A stretch of DNA of 64,000 nucleotides from Arthrobacter sp. zg-Y1171 (GCF_025244845.1 NZ_CP104264.1:620001-684000), one strand, 5' to 3'. Positions 47,603-56,169 are shown, counted from the stretch's first letter. Program-made: numbers and translations. The notes: a model not told the origin generated them from the sequence alone.

Positions 47603-48014
47603 TGATTCCCCCTGTTATTCAGTCCACTAAATCTAGCAGTCAGTAGCAATAAGCTTTGGACGCTCGGCGCGTTGTTGTCCACTGCACGATATTTCCGTCC
47701 TTACAGCAGCGGAATGTCGCAAATGCGATGCGTGGCCTGCCTTCCTACATCGCTGCTACGGCTGGCCTGCATTGGGTGCCGAAACACCGGGATAGCTGCG
47801 CTGCGGCCCCCATGGTCTTTAGCAGCCATTATTTTCGAGGCAACTTCGCAAGAACGTGATGTTCACGAGCCGTGGAGAAGAAAATGTTCTGATTTCTATA
47901 ATTTGTCAACCGCACGATATCCCTTGTGTGGTCCGCTGTCCGGAACTGCGCTGTGAAACGTATACGATTAGGTCGAAAGTATAGGGATCGGCATGAGTGG
48001 GGATCTAACTGGGC
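47603..48014. other. Intergenic region at the left edge of the low-GC island
   Basis: 412 nt in which GC content drops. A TATAAT at 47897-47902 and the CGTATACG palindrome at 47959-47966 may belong to the restriction-gene promoter. The small open frames here look non-coding. No integrase, tRNA or direct repeat was found. Confidence 0.4.
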
Positions 48015-49370
48015 ATGAAGACGTTATGGCACGATCGTGTGACTTGGAAAGATATCGAGAGCAGGTTTAGGGACCATGGTGTCACTCAGGTGCAGGTAAA
48101 GTTCCTTACCCGTAACCACAACAGCAAAAACCAGATTGCCGGACTGGGCAGCGATCTAACGGCTTTGAGCCACTTATTCCCCGGACCCGTTACTGCTCAC
48201 GACGCAACCTCAGGTAAGCCCAAAGCCGGACCGCCGATCTACAGGGTGTCGCTACCGTGGGTATGGTTCTCTGAAAGTGGCTTGTCCCCCGCTCCGGAAA
48301 CAAAACTCATTTACTACCCCCAGTACCCCGAGATTCGGCTGTCAGGATTCCTTGATGCCTCGCCGGAAGGTCCGAGGGAACTATTGGCGTTCAGTGAGGC
48401 ACCTGGGTCACGGGGTCAAGAGGAAGGTCGGTGTCTGATTTTCGGACCCAGTAAGGATAAAAAGGTCTTCGCGATGGTTGTTTCCTCTTTGTCTCCGGCT
48501 GCGGGTTACCTGAGGGAATTCAACAAAGGTCGAGGTACGTTGTTGCAACTAAGCCTCCGTGCGGACCGGGCGGATTCTCGAGAGGTGCTGTTCCACGAGT
48601 TGCGACTGATCCATAAAAAGAATTGGATCGAGGCCTATCGACTCCGGCCTGATGGGTTGCGGGAGGAGTGTCATGGAACAAATAGCCATGGGGTCACCCT
48701 CGAGAGCGAGCTAGGAATTACAGCAAATGGTCGGGCAATGCCCGATTATCTCGACTGGGAGGTAAAGGCGCACCGGGTGAAGCACCTATCTAATCACCTA
48801 AGCTCCCGAATCACCTTGCTGACGCCAAATCCCGATAGTGGTCAAGCAAAAGACTTTGGTACGACCTGGCTAACCAAGACCTATGGGAAACCAAATGAGA
48901 CATCCAGCCGTTACGATCTGTCAGGTGTCCATAGGGCGGGTGTGGTTCACGGTAAGACCGGATTGGAATTTGGAATCGAGGGCTTTGATGCGGAAAGCCA
49001 GAAGATCACCGACGACGGCTATCTATACCTGCGGGATCCGATAAAGGATATTGACCTCGGTCGCTGGTCCTTCTCCAAACTATTGACTCACTGGCAAGCC
49101 AAACACGGCAAGGCGGTATTCGTGCCCTGCATTACCAAAAAAGGACAACCAGAAGAGTTTAGCTACGGAACGCGTGTACATGTTGGCGAAGGAACGTCAT
49201 TCCTACACTTTTTGGCCGCTGTGGCTGCAGGGTCGATCGTTCTTGACCCTGGTTTGAATACGAAACTTGATAAAAATGCTGTATGGAAACATCACACGAG
49301 GTACCAATTCAGGTCCTCACTGACCAACGCAGCGGCCCTTTATCGGTCCTTTGAGAAGGTAGTTCTGTAG
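48015..49370 (+). CDS. MvaI/BcnI-family type II restriction endonuclease
   Basis: 451 aa. The C-terminal half matches the MvaI/BcnI endonuclease family. G-I-T-A-N-G-R-A-M-P-D-Y-L-D-W-E-V-K gives a D244-x4-E249-x-K251 catalytic triad with the spacing I recall for MvaI, and K-A-H-R-V follows. The N-terminal ~220 residues are an extra domain absent from the ~250-aa classical enzymes. These enzymes cut CCWGG or CCSGG as monomers. Low GC and AT-rich codons mark it as acquired. It converges on the cytosine methyltransferase, its likely partner. Confidence 0.85.
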   Translation: MKTLWHDRVTWKDIESRFRDHGVTQVQVKFLTRNHNSKNQIAGLGSDLTALSHLFPGPVTAHDATSGKPKAGPPIYRVSLPWVWFSESGLSPAPETKLIYYPQYPEIRLSGFLDASPEGPRELLAFSEAPGSRGQEEGRCLIFGPSKDKKVFAMVVSSLSPAAGYLREFNKGRGTLLQLSLRADRADSREVLFHELRLIHKKNWIEAYRLRPDGLREECHGTNSHGVTLESELGITANGRAMPDYLDWEVKAHRVKHLSNHLSSRITLLTPNPDSGQAKDFGTTWLTKTYGKPNETSSRYDLSGVHRAGVVHGKTGLEFGIEGFDAESQKITDDGYLYLRDPIKDIDLGRWSFSKLLTHWQAKHGKAVFVPCITKKGQPEEFSYGTRVHVGEGTSFLHFLAAVAAGSIVLDPGLNTKLDKNAVWKHHTRYQFRSSLTNAAALYRSFEKVVL

Positions 49371-49469
49371 GAACCTGAATGAGGTCGTCTTTCCTAATGG
49401 TGTCCACCTCGAGACCGAAACCGCGGGCTTAGAAACGGCCGGCTGGCATATTTGATGGCCAGTACGCCA

Positions 49470-49494
49470 TGCAGCTGAAGGGCTCTCAGCTGCA
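49470..49494. terminator. Hairpin between convergent restriction and methyltransferase genes
   Basis: TGCAGCTGA (49470-49478) and TCAGCTGCA (49486-49494) form a perfect 9-bp inverted repeat, 100 nt after the restriction-gene stop and 26 nt beyond the methyltransferase stop. Probably a bidirectional end; no T run. Confidence 0.5.
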
Positions 49495-49519
49495 CGGCGC
49501 CGCTAACGACACGAACGGT

Positions 49520-50848
49520 TCAGGCTGTGGAGGCAGTCACCAGCTCGGACTGGTCCGCTAGTTCTACTATGGCTGTAGCGCGGTTGTGCGTTTCCGGTGT
49601 CGCGACTTCCATGGCAGATCCCTGTGCGGAACGAGACTTTATGGCAGCTACGTGAGGAGCCACAATACGTGCAACTTCCTGCATGACGGGGGCCACGACG
49701 CTGTTGCCGAACTGCCGGTAAGCCTGGGTGTCGCTGACCGGAATGCGGAAGCTGTCATCGAAGCCCATCAGGCGTGCACATTCACGGGGTGTAAGACGTC
49801 GCGGGCGATCCGTGCCTTGGGCGACAAGGATCTCCGAACCGTCCTTATAATACCGTGCGGAGAGGGTCCTAGAAGTGCCTTGGGGATGTACCAATCCGAA
49901 CCCAAATCCGTTACCGGCAGCCTTATGCTTGGCGGCATAAGCTTGGAGGTACGCCCACAGCCGCGGGGTCAGAGTGAACTTGTCCTGCACCTTTTTGTTC
50001 TCGTGGTCGAAGTACCGATCACCGTCCCATTCAAGGAACGGTTCTGTGCCGTCAGTGCGGTGCAATATGGTCTCCAACTTGGGGCCAACGGGCGGGAGCT
50101 CAAGATCGTCCCAAGTAAAGTCGGTAGGCTCGCGGAATCCGACGATGATGATGCGTTCGCGGTGCTGCGGTGTGAAACTGATGCCATCAATGATCTTGGT
50201 GTGGACCTCATAGCCCAACTCATCTTGGAGGGTCGCCATGATCACAGCGAATGTCTTCCCTTTATCGTGAGATCTTAGGTTCTTGACATTTTCCAACATG
50301 AAAGCCACTGGGCGCTTCTCGTCAATGATTCGGGCCACATCAAAAAAGAGGGTTCCCTGGGTTGCGTCCTCGAAGCCGTGAGCGCGTCCAAGGGCGTTTT
50401 TCTTGCTGACCCCCGCGATCGAGAACGGCTGGCAGGGGAAGCCTCCAAGTAGGACGTCATGGTCGGGTATCAGGTTTGCCTCGTACTGCTGGATGTCCCC
50501 AATAAATGTGTGTTCGTTGTCGTGGTCGTCGGGGAAGTTTGTCAAGTAAGTCTTTTCAGAAAATTTGTTCCACTCACTGGTGAATACGCACTTCCCGCCG
50601 TGTGCTTCATAACCCATCCGAATCCCACCGATCCCAGCGAAGAGGTCAATGAACGTGAACTCCTCGTTTCCTGCGGCGTCCTTCAAGTCCAAGATTTCCC
50701 GCAATGCCGGGGCGAGCATGGTGGGTAGAGCAGTCTCGTGATGTTCCCATCGGGCAACAGTTCGAGTTGAAACATTCAGCATGTCTGCCAACTGACGCTG
50801 GCTGTAGCGGGCACGGGCAAGATCGAGAAGGTTATACGCGCTGTTCAT
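49520..50848 (-). CDS. DNA (cytosine-5) methyltransferase, Dcm type, with N-terminal HTH
   Basis: 442 aa. An N-terminal HTH ([20 protein letters not shown], 15-34) precedes motif [11 protein letters not shown] (66-75), motif [10 protein letters not shown] with catalytic Cys139, motif VI E-N-V (186-188), motif VIII Q-H-R-E-R and motif X F-G-N-S-V-V. EcoRII/Dcm/SsoII-type enzymes have the same HTH and use it to repress their own gene. It should protect CCWGG/CCSGG from the convergent endonuclease. The start is the ATG at 50848 with AAGGA 4 nt upstream. Confidence 0.95.
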   Translation of the reverse strand: MNSAYNLLDLARARYSQRQLADMLNVSTRTVARWEHHETALPTMLAPALREILDLKDAAGNEEFTFIDLFAGIGGIRMGYEAHGGKCVFTSEWNKFSEKTYLTNFPDDHDNEHTFIGDIQQYEANLIPDHDVLLGGFPCQPFSIAGVSKKNALGRAHGFEDATQGTLFFDVARIIDEKRPVAFMLENVKNLRSHDKGKTFAVIMATLQDELGYEVHTKIIDGISFTPQHRERIIIVGFREPTDFTWDDLELPPVGPKLETILHRTDGTEPFLEWDGDRYFDHENKKVQDKFTLTPRLWAYLQAYAAKHKAAGNGFGFGLVHPQGTSRTLSARYYKDGSEILVAQGTDRPRRLTPRECARLMGFDDSFRIPVSDTQAYRQFGNSVVAPVMQEVARIVAPHVAAIKSRSAQGSAMEVATPETHNRATAIVELADQSELVTASTA

Positions 50849-51126
50849 TGCATCCTTATTAGGGGGGTCATGTGGATGACAGTATGTCACTATTCTGACC
50901 CAGACCTGTCATCGGGGTCGCATGCTGGTCTCCGTATTGGTGGCCTGCAGGATGACCCTATGTCCTAGCACAGACACTTCTACCGCCGTTGTTCTGATGG
51001 GGACAACTGCTCCGTTGAACAGGACCTGTGCAGGGGCAGTGGAGGTGGCCTCAGGGAACCCAGATGAGGATTGCGCAGAGGGCACGGCTGTAGGCCTGAA
51101 TGGACGTCGGCCGACGAACCCGTGAA
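50849..51126. other. Intergenic region upstream of the methyltransferase
   Basis: It contains the methyltransferase control region (see 50877-50889), an inverted pair GATGACAG/CTGTCATC (50875-50882, 50906-50913) and a CGTCGGCCGACG palindrome (51105-51116). No gene is supported; no vsr gene is present. Confidence 0.45.
50877..50889 (-). promoter_or_regulatory. Candidate methyltransferase operator
   Basis: TGACA-GTA-TGTCA is a perfect 13-bp palindrome whose near edge is 29 bp upstream of the methyltransferase ATG; another TGTCA lies at 50907-50911. Together with the N-terminal HTH of the enzyme this suggests autorepression, as known for SsoII/EcoRII-type methyltransferases. Confidence 0.5.
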
Positions 51127-51163
51127 ATCCGGAGGGGTTCTAAGAAAACGAACCCCTCCGGAT
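51127..51163 (-). terminator. Terminator of the GHKL ATPase operon
   Basis: ATCCGGAGGGGTTC (51127-51140) pairs perfectly with GAACCCCTCCGGAT (51150-51163) around a 9-nt loop. It lies 87 nt beyond the last gene of the minus-strand operon. TTTC follows on the minus strand. Confidence 0.75.
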
Positions 51164-51249
51164 GCGTTGGTCCTTCCTGGATGTTGCCGGGGTATAGCCA
51201 CCCTACTTCTATTCCTACTGGTCCGTAGGGTGCCGTAACGCCGTAGTGT

Positions 51250-52011
51250 TCAGAAGGCGTATGGCCGCCGGACAACGAAGGACTCGTCGATGATCTTGCT
51301 TACCTCAGTCTCATCTAGGGTCCCCAAGTCTCGGTAACCGTAGACCAAAGTCATTTCCTTCATCAGTGCACGTATGTGCTTGTCCTCGGAGAAGACTCCG
51401 CCCTGGGCAACATGGCCGAGTACGGCACGAACCAGCCCGGGGAGCGCACCTGACTCTCGGTCAAAAAGCGCCAAGATACGGTCTTCGCGGTGGAACGCCT
51501 CGCGAGTGTATGCGAAAGGGTCAGCTGCCGCCCGTGACAGCGGATGCTGGGCTGTCGCATCGTAGGTTAGGGTGGTGACCCACCAAAGGCGGGCGACTCC
51601 ATGGCGGACGAGTGAGCCACGGGTCGCGTTGAGCATCAACCATCGGTCCTCGACGCGGGACTTCCAGTTTTTATCGGGATCAAGTGGCCACCTCTTTTCC
51701 ATGTATTCACGGAACGTTCCGAAGGCGAGGAAGGTCCACAGACGGCGGTCTGAGGCGTTGGCCCTGTCGAGCGCACCCAAGTACTGGTACACGAGAGGGG
51801 CGTTGTCTACGTCCCTCCCAGATGATTGCTGGGCGCCGGGGTCCAACGGATCAGGAACACCGAGGTCGATAGGCAGCTGTAAAACGCTATCAGGGTTACT
51901 GAGAGTGGCATCGGCTTCGGCAAAAAAATCTTCGGGACTGGATGCGGCATCCAGAGCTAACTTCAAGTCCTTAAGTGCGCCATAGGTTAGGGCCTTAGCT
52001 TGCGTGTTCAC
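51250..52011 (-). CDS. Uncharacterised 253-aa protein (DUF6339-like)
   Basis: Last gene of the four-gene operon; GTG start shares one base with the preceding TAG. The centre has R-R-L-W-T-F-L-A-F-G-T-F-R-E-Y-M-E-K-R-W-P and R-H-G-V-A-R-L-W-W. The first motif recalls proteins I remember as DUF6339, found beside ATP-binding proteins and cytosine methyltransferases; I could not verify this. It is helical and soluble with no catalytic signature. Confidence 0.72.
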   Translation of the reverse strand: MNTQAKALTYGALKDLKLALDAASSPEDFFAEADATLSNPDSVLQLPIDLGVPDPLDPGAQQSSGRDVDNAPLVYQYLGALDRANASDRRLWTFLAFGTFREYMEKRWPLDPDKNWKSRVEDRWLMLNATRGSLVRHGVARLWWVTTLTYDATAQHPLSRAAADPFAYTREAFHREDRILALFDRESGALPGLVRAVLGHVAQGGVFSEDKHIRALMKEMTLVYGYRDLGTLDETEVSKIIDESFVVRRPYAF

Positions 52012-52871
52012 TATTCATCCCCCATATGATCCAAAGCGGCACTCAGTGCCGTGTCCAGCGGGTACCCGAGCATTTTCTGTGCCAATTCAAACGTGGGGTG
52101 CGCCAGAGACCCATTTTCACTTATTAGTTTGAACAGCGCCGTATACCACGACTTTTCTGTCAAATCTTCGCTGCTGTCGGAGGACTCGTTGGCCTTAATG
52201 AAGTTAACGGCTTCCATGAGGGCCGGTAGGACGACGAGCCCTATCTGGATTTCTGGGCCGGCTGCGGCGAAGTGTGGCTGGAGCCGCTCTGGGAAAGTCA
52301 CGAGCACGTACTCGTCGTCAAAAAACTTGACGTCGATGCCCTTGGTTCTTTTGGGGTCGCTTTCAAAGCGGAAGCAAGAGCCGACCGGCGGCATGAGCGG
52401 ATCGTAGCGCTTTTCCGGTTCAAACTGGAAAGATCCACCCTCCGCAAGAACGTCACCCGGGAGGATGCTGAATGTGGCGTTCCCGTATTCGGGATTCTGA
52501 TTTGTGAGCCGGTGGTTGGGAATCGCATGTATGGCTACGATCCTGAGCTCGACGATTACAAGTCGTCGTACGTCCTCCTGATCAATGGATCCGACATATG
52601 TTGCTCCGTCGACGTGGCGCTGCTGGACGGTGGCACCCAGTTCGCCCGCCGCGATGGTGGACGAACACGTCCATCGGAAGCTGTAGCGTGCGAGACCTGT
52701 GTCGAGCAGGGCTTGAATGTCAGGATCTGTCATGCGGACCTGGAATTTGACTTCGACGTCGTTCACGGTGGGAGTTACCACGGCGTTGAGAACCTGGAAT
52801 TCCGTACTGACGTCGTCTGAGGCATCGAGGACCGGATGAGGGTACGAACCTCTCTTGGCTGCTGTTTTCAT
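52011..52871 (-). CDS. Uncharacterised 286-aa protein of the GHKL operon
   Basis: Third gene of the operon; its ATG overlaps the ATPase stop (ATGA). The first ~190 residues look beta-rich (F-Q-V-R-M-T-D-P-D-I, F-S-I-L-P-G-D-V-L-A-E-G-G-S-F-Q-F), with a helical end (L-V-V-L-P-A-L-M-E-A-V-N-F-I). No membrane segment, nuclease or NTPase motif is seen. The operon position implies it works with the GHKL ATPase, perhaps as an adaptor or recognition subunit. Confidence 0.72.
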   Translation of the reverse strand: MKTAAKRGSYPHPVLDASDDVSTEFQVLNAVVTPTVNDVEVKFQVRMTDPDIQALLDTGLARYSFRWTCSSTIAAGELGATVQQRHVDGATYVGSIDQEDVRRLVIVELRIVAIHAIPNHRLTNQNPEYGNATFSILPGDVLAEGGSFQFEPEKRYDPLMPPVGSCFRFESDPKRTKGIDVKFFDDEYVLVTFPERLQPHFAAAGPEIQIGLVVLPALMEAVNFIKANESSDSSEDLTEKSWYTALFKLISENGSLAHPTFELAQKMLGYPLDTALSAALDHMGDE

Positions 52872-54751
52872 TTGACCCCCAGTCGGTACCGATGTGCCGA
52901 CGATAGTTTCAGGCGGATGTGTGAAGTCACTCCGGCCTCTAGCTTCAGATTGGACAGAACATTGCCTTTATTGCTGAGCACAAGTTGAGTTGACCCAGTG
53001 GTGATGGTCCCTCCGCTGAGGGGAAGCACGAATCCGTCCTCCATGCTTCCACCAGGTCCGAGCGGCACCAGCTCCAAGTCGCCTTCGATAGTCTCTCCCG
53101 CGGTGATGGAAAGGCACAGGTCGCCCGTCGCTGCCTCGCACCAGCTGCGGAATCGCACGTCCCCTGCCGTAATCTTGCCGGATCCGTCCCCTGGGGAGCC
53201 GGTGCCTGACAGATCCCCCCCGGAGTTGGCTCGAGTGGACGAGCCCCCCGCGTCTTTACCTTTCTTGGCGGGAATCTCACCTTCACCCGCAGCTGGCGTG
53301 CTCACGCCTACGCTGAAGGAACCGCCAGAGCGAACCCGAACTGGCTGGCTGCCTGCATCCGTACCATGGACGGTGCTTGACTCATTTTTAGTCCCTAGAC
53401 CGTTTACGGGGGTCCCAGAATCTCTTAGTGTGTGGGACTTGTCTTCGAAAACCTCCATAGGCAGATACCGAGCCAGCCCCTTGATCTCGACCTGATCACC
53501 GAAGTGCTGTTTCACACGGCTCTTCAGCCCTTCCCGGACAAAGTTTTTGAGTTCCCTAATTGCGGCCTTACCGTGTAGAGCCCGTTCGGGATCCCAGCGA
53601 TGATGCTGTGGAGGTTCTAGGCTGCGGAGGAGTTTATTTCCCTCGTCGTCGGAACATTCCAAAACTGCTGCGTACTTGATGGGAATTGAGTTATGCCTGA
53701 AAGTATCGATCTTCATGAGCGGTTTGCGGACCGTGATGGTGTGCAGGGTCTTATCAAGGCTGTCGTCAACGTTGATGTAGAGAGAGAGAGAGCCGAGCTT
53801 GTCACTTGTACCGATTATGGGCTCCTCTTTAATGGCACGATAAAAGGCGTTAGCTTCGGAATCCTCAAGAACACTGTCGCCCAATGTGTTCGAGTCCAAG
53901 ACCCAGGTGTCGTTCTCCGTTATCCCTTCCACGATGAGGTTGCCCCGGTCGATCGCCAAGAGGAAATTGCGCATGACGGCTACCTTGATGTGGCGCAAGT
54001 CTGGATCAGCATGGGCTTTTCGGTAGCCGAGGATGAAGACGTCGGTACCCGGCGTGGTCCGCTCTGTGAAGGGGCCGACTGGACCAGGATCACGGAGGTA
54101 GCTGAAATCATCGTCACGCGTGAGGTCGGTAAAGAATCCATCACCGACGTGCCACTTTCCGTCCAGATCGCGGTGGCTCGCCAGACAACTGTAACCGGCG
54201 AAAACCGTAGACAGTTGGTTATGAGGACGGGATGTGTAGAGGACCGTGCTCATGTTCGACGCCATGGGCCCAACAGCAGAACCGATTCCGAAAGAACCGC
54301 CGCGCGAACCGTCGTCGGCCGATATACCTGCCCCACGAGTGAGAGCACTTAGAGCCGACGTTGGGTGGTCGATTGACTCCGAACCTGTCAGACCCCTTGT
54401 GCCGTAGTCGCTGATGCGCAGCACCTCGACGTGTTCCTTTAGGGCTGTCTTGTATGCGAGCGTCATGTTGGCATGGCCTTGGGTGCCGACGGTTTCTTCC
54501 GCAACCTGTTTCAGGGTTGCACGGAGGCCTTCGATGCCAGAAACGTCTGCCGTTTTCATCTTCCTGAGCTCGAAAACCATTTTCACGGGTTCAGATCCCA
54601 AACGGGCGTCTATGGAGTTCTGTACCGTTTCGCGAACCAGCGAGGACTCGGCCAGAGAGCCTTCAAAGAATTGCTCCGCTGGAGAGATCGCGCCTTGCGA
54701 GGCACCTCTTCCAGCGGTCTCAAAATAGAACCCGAAATTTGGGGATGTCAT
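52868..54751 (-). CDS. GHKL ATPase (MORC/Hsp90/MutL-like) of a restriction-associated operon
   Basis: 627 aa. Bergerat-fold motifs are clear: N-box L-V-R-E-T-V-Q-N-S-I-D-A (Glu41, Asn45, Asp48), G1 box S-D-Y-G-T-R-G-L (Asp115, Gly117, Gly120) and G2 box G-G-S-F-G-I-G-S (151-158). A second domain runs to about 460, followed by a Gly/Ser/Lys low-complexity linker (about 475-530) and a beta-rich C-terminal domain. Standalone GHKL ATPases next to cytosine methyltransferases and restriction genes are known as prokaryotic MORC-like or paraMORC systems. It is probably an ATP-driven clamp on DNA. No histidine-kinase dimerisation domain is present. Confidence 0.85.
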   Translation of the reverse strand: MTSPNFGFYFETAGRGASQGAISPAEQFFEGSLAESSLVRETVQNSIDARLGSEPVKMVFELRKMKTADVSGIEGLRATLKQVAEETVGTQGHANMTLAYKTALKEHVEVLRISDYGTRGLTGSESIDHPTSALSALTRGAGISADDGSRGGSFGIGSAVGPMASNMSTVLYTSRPHNQLSTVFAGYSCLASHRDLDGKWHVGDGFFTDLTRDDDFSYLRDPGPVGPFTERTTPGTDVFILGYRKAHADPDLRHIKVAVMRNFLLAIDRGNLIVEGITENDTWVLDSNTLGDSVLEDSEANAFYRAIKEEPIIGTSDKLGSLSLYINVDDSLDKTLHTITVRKPLMKIDTFRHNSIPIKYAAVLECSDDEGNKLLRSLEPPQHHRWDPERALHGKAAIRELKNFVREGLKSRVKQHFGDQVEIKGLARYLPMEVFEDKSHTLRDSGTPVNGLGTKNESSTVHGTDAGSQPVRVRSGGSFSVGVSTPAAGEGEIPAKKGKDAGGSSTRANSGGDLSGTGSPGDGSGKITAGDVRFRSWCEAATGDLCLSITAGETIEGDLELVPLGPGGSMEDGFVLPLSGGTITTGSTQLVLSNKGNVLSNLKLEAGVTSHIRLKLSSAHRYRLGVK

Positions 54752-54975
54752 TCGAATGACACCTTTCTGGTGGATGGGGTAGACGGGTCAAATAGTGCAC
54801 GCACCGCCGTTAATTCGTCCTCGATAGGGCGAAACAGCGCTTCAACCTCGTCGGGTGTGTACTCGTAGTTCTTTTGGTTCGATAGATTTCCCAGAAGAGA
54901 AATTTCTCGTATGAGCCGGTCTCCCCGCGAAGATGCGAGGCGCCTGAAGCGTTCGTTACGCGTTTCGCCTGACAT
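54748..54975 (-). CDS. Small 75-aa leading protein of the GHKL operon
   Basis: First gene of the operon, overlapping the ATPase ATG (ATGA). The motif I-S-L-L-G-N-L-S-N-Q-K-N-Y-E-Y-T-P-D-E-V-E is distinctive; I have the impression of similar small proteins in other defence loci but cannot name a family. It starts with a basic Arg-rich helix (R-N-E-R-F-R-R-L-A-S-S-R). AGGG lies 7 nt before the ATG. It could be the operon repressor or a small partner of the ATPase. Confidence 0.75.
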   Translation of the reverse strand: MSGETRNERFRRLASSRGDRLIREISLLGNLSNQKNYEYTPDEVEALFRPIEDELTAVRALFDPSTPSTRKVSFE

Positions 54976-54995
54976 ATTTTCCCTAGGTGCTTGCC

Positions 54996-55035
54996 GGATA
55001 TATGTCGACTATATATCCTAAATGTAGGATGTCAA
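54996..55035 (-). promoter_or_regulatory. Near-consensus promoter overlapped by two perfect palindromes
   Basis: On the minus strand TTGACA (55035-55030) and TATAGT (55013-55008) are 16 nt apart, reading into the GHKL operon. GGATATAT and ATATATCC (54996-55003, 55011-55018) are perfect arms over the -10 box. ATCCTA-AATG-TAGGAT (55015-55030) is a second palindrome filling the spacer. The arrangement predicts tight repression; the divergent HEPN gene would be affected as well. Confidence 0.7.
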
Positions 55036-55095
55036 GGAAAATTAAATGACACTCCGAGACCTTCGAATCAGTGGGTCGTCAACTTTGGGGGAACC

Positions 55096-56169
55096 ATGAC
55101 AAAAGTCCATGTCCAACAGGCGCTCGACGTATTTGCCGTGTCGATTGACGCATACATTCAGACCACGATGAAGCCGCTGCTGGGCGGTACTTTGGAGTGG
55201 ACATCCATACTCCAGGAACTGGACAAGATGCGTGGTAAGGGTTCGTGGACCTATTCGACGAGGGATCCTGCCCTGCAGCTACGCATGCTGACAGAGCGTC
55301 TGGGCGGGTTGGGATACCCGTTTGATGACGGTGACCCCAACCGCACTTTGAGTTCATATGGATCTGTCCTCAGGATCGTGCGGAATCGTCTCTCTCATGG
55401 GGGCGAATTCGAGACTTTCGATGCTCTCCATGCTGTAGATACCGTCAGGACCGTTCTGGCACATATAGGCGATGTTGATGCATCGGCCAAGGTGGCAGAC
55501 ATCCGGACAACGCTTCTCGGTGAGCTTGTCGATGCCGAGCAGTCTTCGAAGGTGACGACTGAGCAAGTGACTCACGTTCCTCGGGACTCGGAGGAGAAAA
55601 AATCCGGCAATGTCCGAGCCGTCTACGATGACGGTCTGTTCGGTCAAGTCCCTTGGGAGCCGTGGACCACCGTTGTGGTCGGCGAGCAGGAAGACTTGGA
55701 TTCCATGCGGACAAATCGCGTTAAGGAAAGCGTTCGAGGTCTGATCGAAATCATCGCAGAATCCGAAGGACCAGTGCACCAGGACCGCGTCGCGAAGCTA
55801 GTGGGCCTTGCGTTCGGGTTCTCTCGATTGGCACCACAGAGGGCCAAGAGAATACTGGGTCAAATTTCAAAGGCATCCGTCCATGTGGATGGAGATGGTT
55901 TCGTTTGGCCTTTGGGAATCAACCGCGATGAGTGGCTGATTTACCGAACCAGCACAGAGTCGCAGCGCCCATTTCATGAGATTTCCCCTGTGGAAATCGC
56001 CAATGCAGCTGTCTCGCTGCTTAAAGCTGACGGACAAGGAACTGACACCGAACTGACGCGAGGTGTCTTGCAACTATTTGGCCGGATGAGAGGGAGTAAA
56101 GTCGCCACGCGCCAGGTTCAAAGGGGGATGGACTATGCGCGGGCAATGGGGCGTATTCCGCAACCCTGA
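55096..56169 (+). CDS. Swt1-like HEPN plus DUF3320 protein, candidate toxin/effector
   Basis: 357 aa from ATG 55096 with GGGGGA 3-8 nt upstream. Residues 1-120 fit a Swt1-type HEPN domain with the R-N-R-L-S-H-G motif (R96-x4-H101) needed for RNase activity. A charged linker follows. Residues about 215-357 match DUF3320: E-G-P-V-H-Q-D-R-V-A, F-G-F-S-R-L-A-P-Q-R, F-V-W-P, E-I-S-P-V-E-I-A-N-A-A and a late L-F-G. DUF3320 usually ends large helicases; here it is joined directly to HEPN. It is divergent from the GHKL operon across a shared control region. I infer an abortive-infection nuclease. Confidence 0.82.
   Translation: MTKVHVQQALDVFAVSIDAYIQTTMKPLLGGTLEWTSILQELDKMRGKGSWTYSTRDPALQLRMLTERLGGLGYPFDDGDPNRTLSSYGSVLRIVRNRLSHGGEFETFDALHAVDTVRTVLAHIGDVDASAKVADIRTTLLGELVDAEQSSKVTTEQVTHVPRDSEEKKSGNVRAVYDDGLFGQVPWEPWTTVVVGEQEDLDSMRTNRVKESVRGLIEIIAESEGPVHQDRVAKLVGLAFGFSRLAPQRAKRILGQISKASVHVDGDGFVWPLGINRDEWLIYRTSTESQRPFHEISPVEIANAAVSLLKADGQGTDTELTRGVLQLFGRMRGSKVATRQVQRGMDYARAMGRIPQP

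Noticed and set aside
50849..51249. A vsr mismatch endonuclease gene next to the Dcm-type methyltransferase
   Set aside because: No frame in the gap carries Vsr motifs or has a usable start.
54748..54975. Antitoxin assignment for the 75-aa protein
   Set aside because: Size and position would suit an antitoxin, but it is coupled to the ATPase rather than to the HEPN gene and shows no known antitoxin fold.
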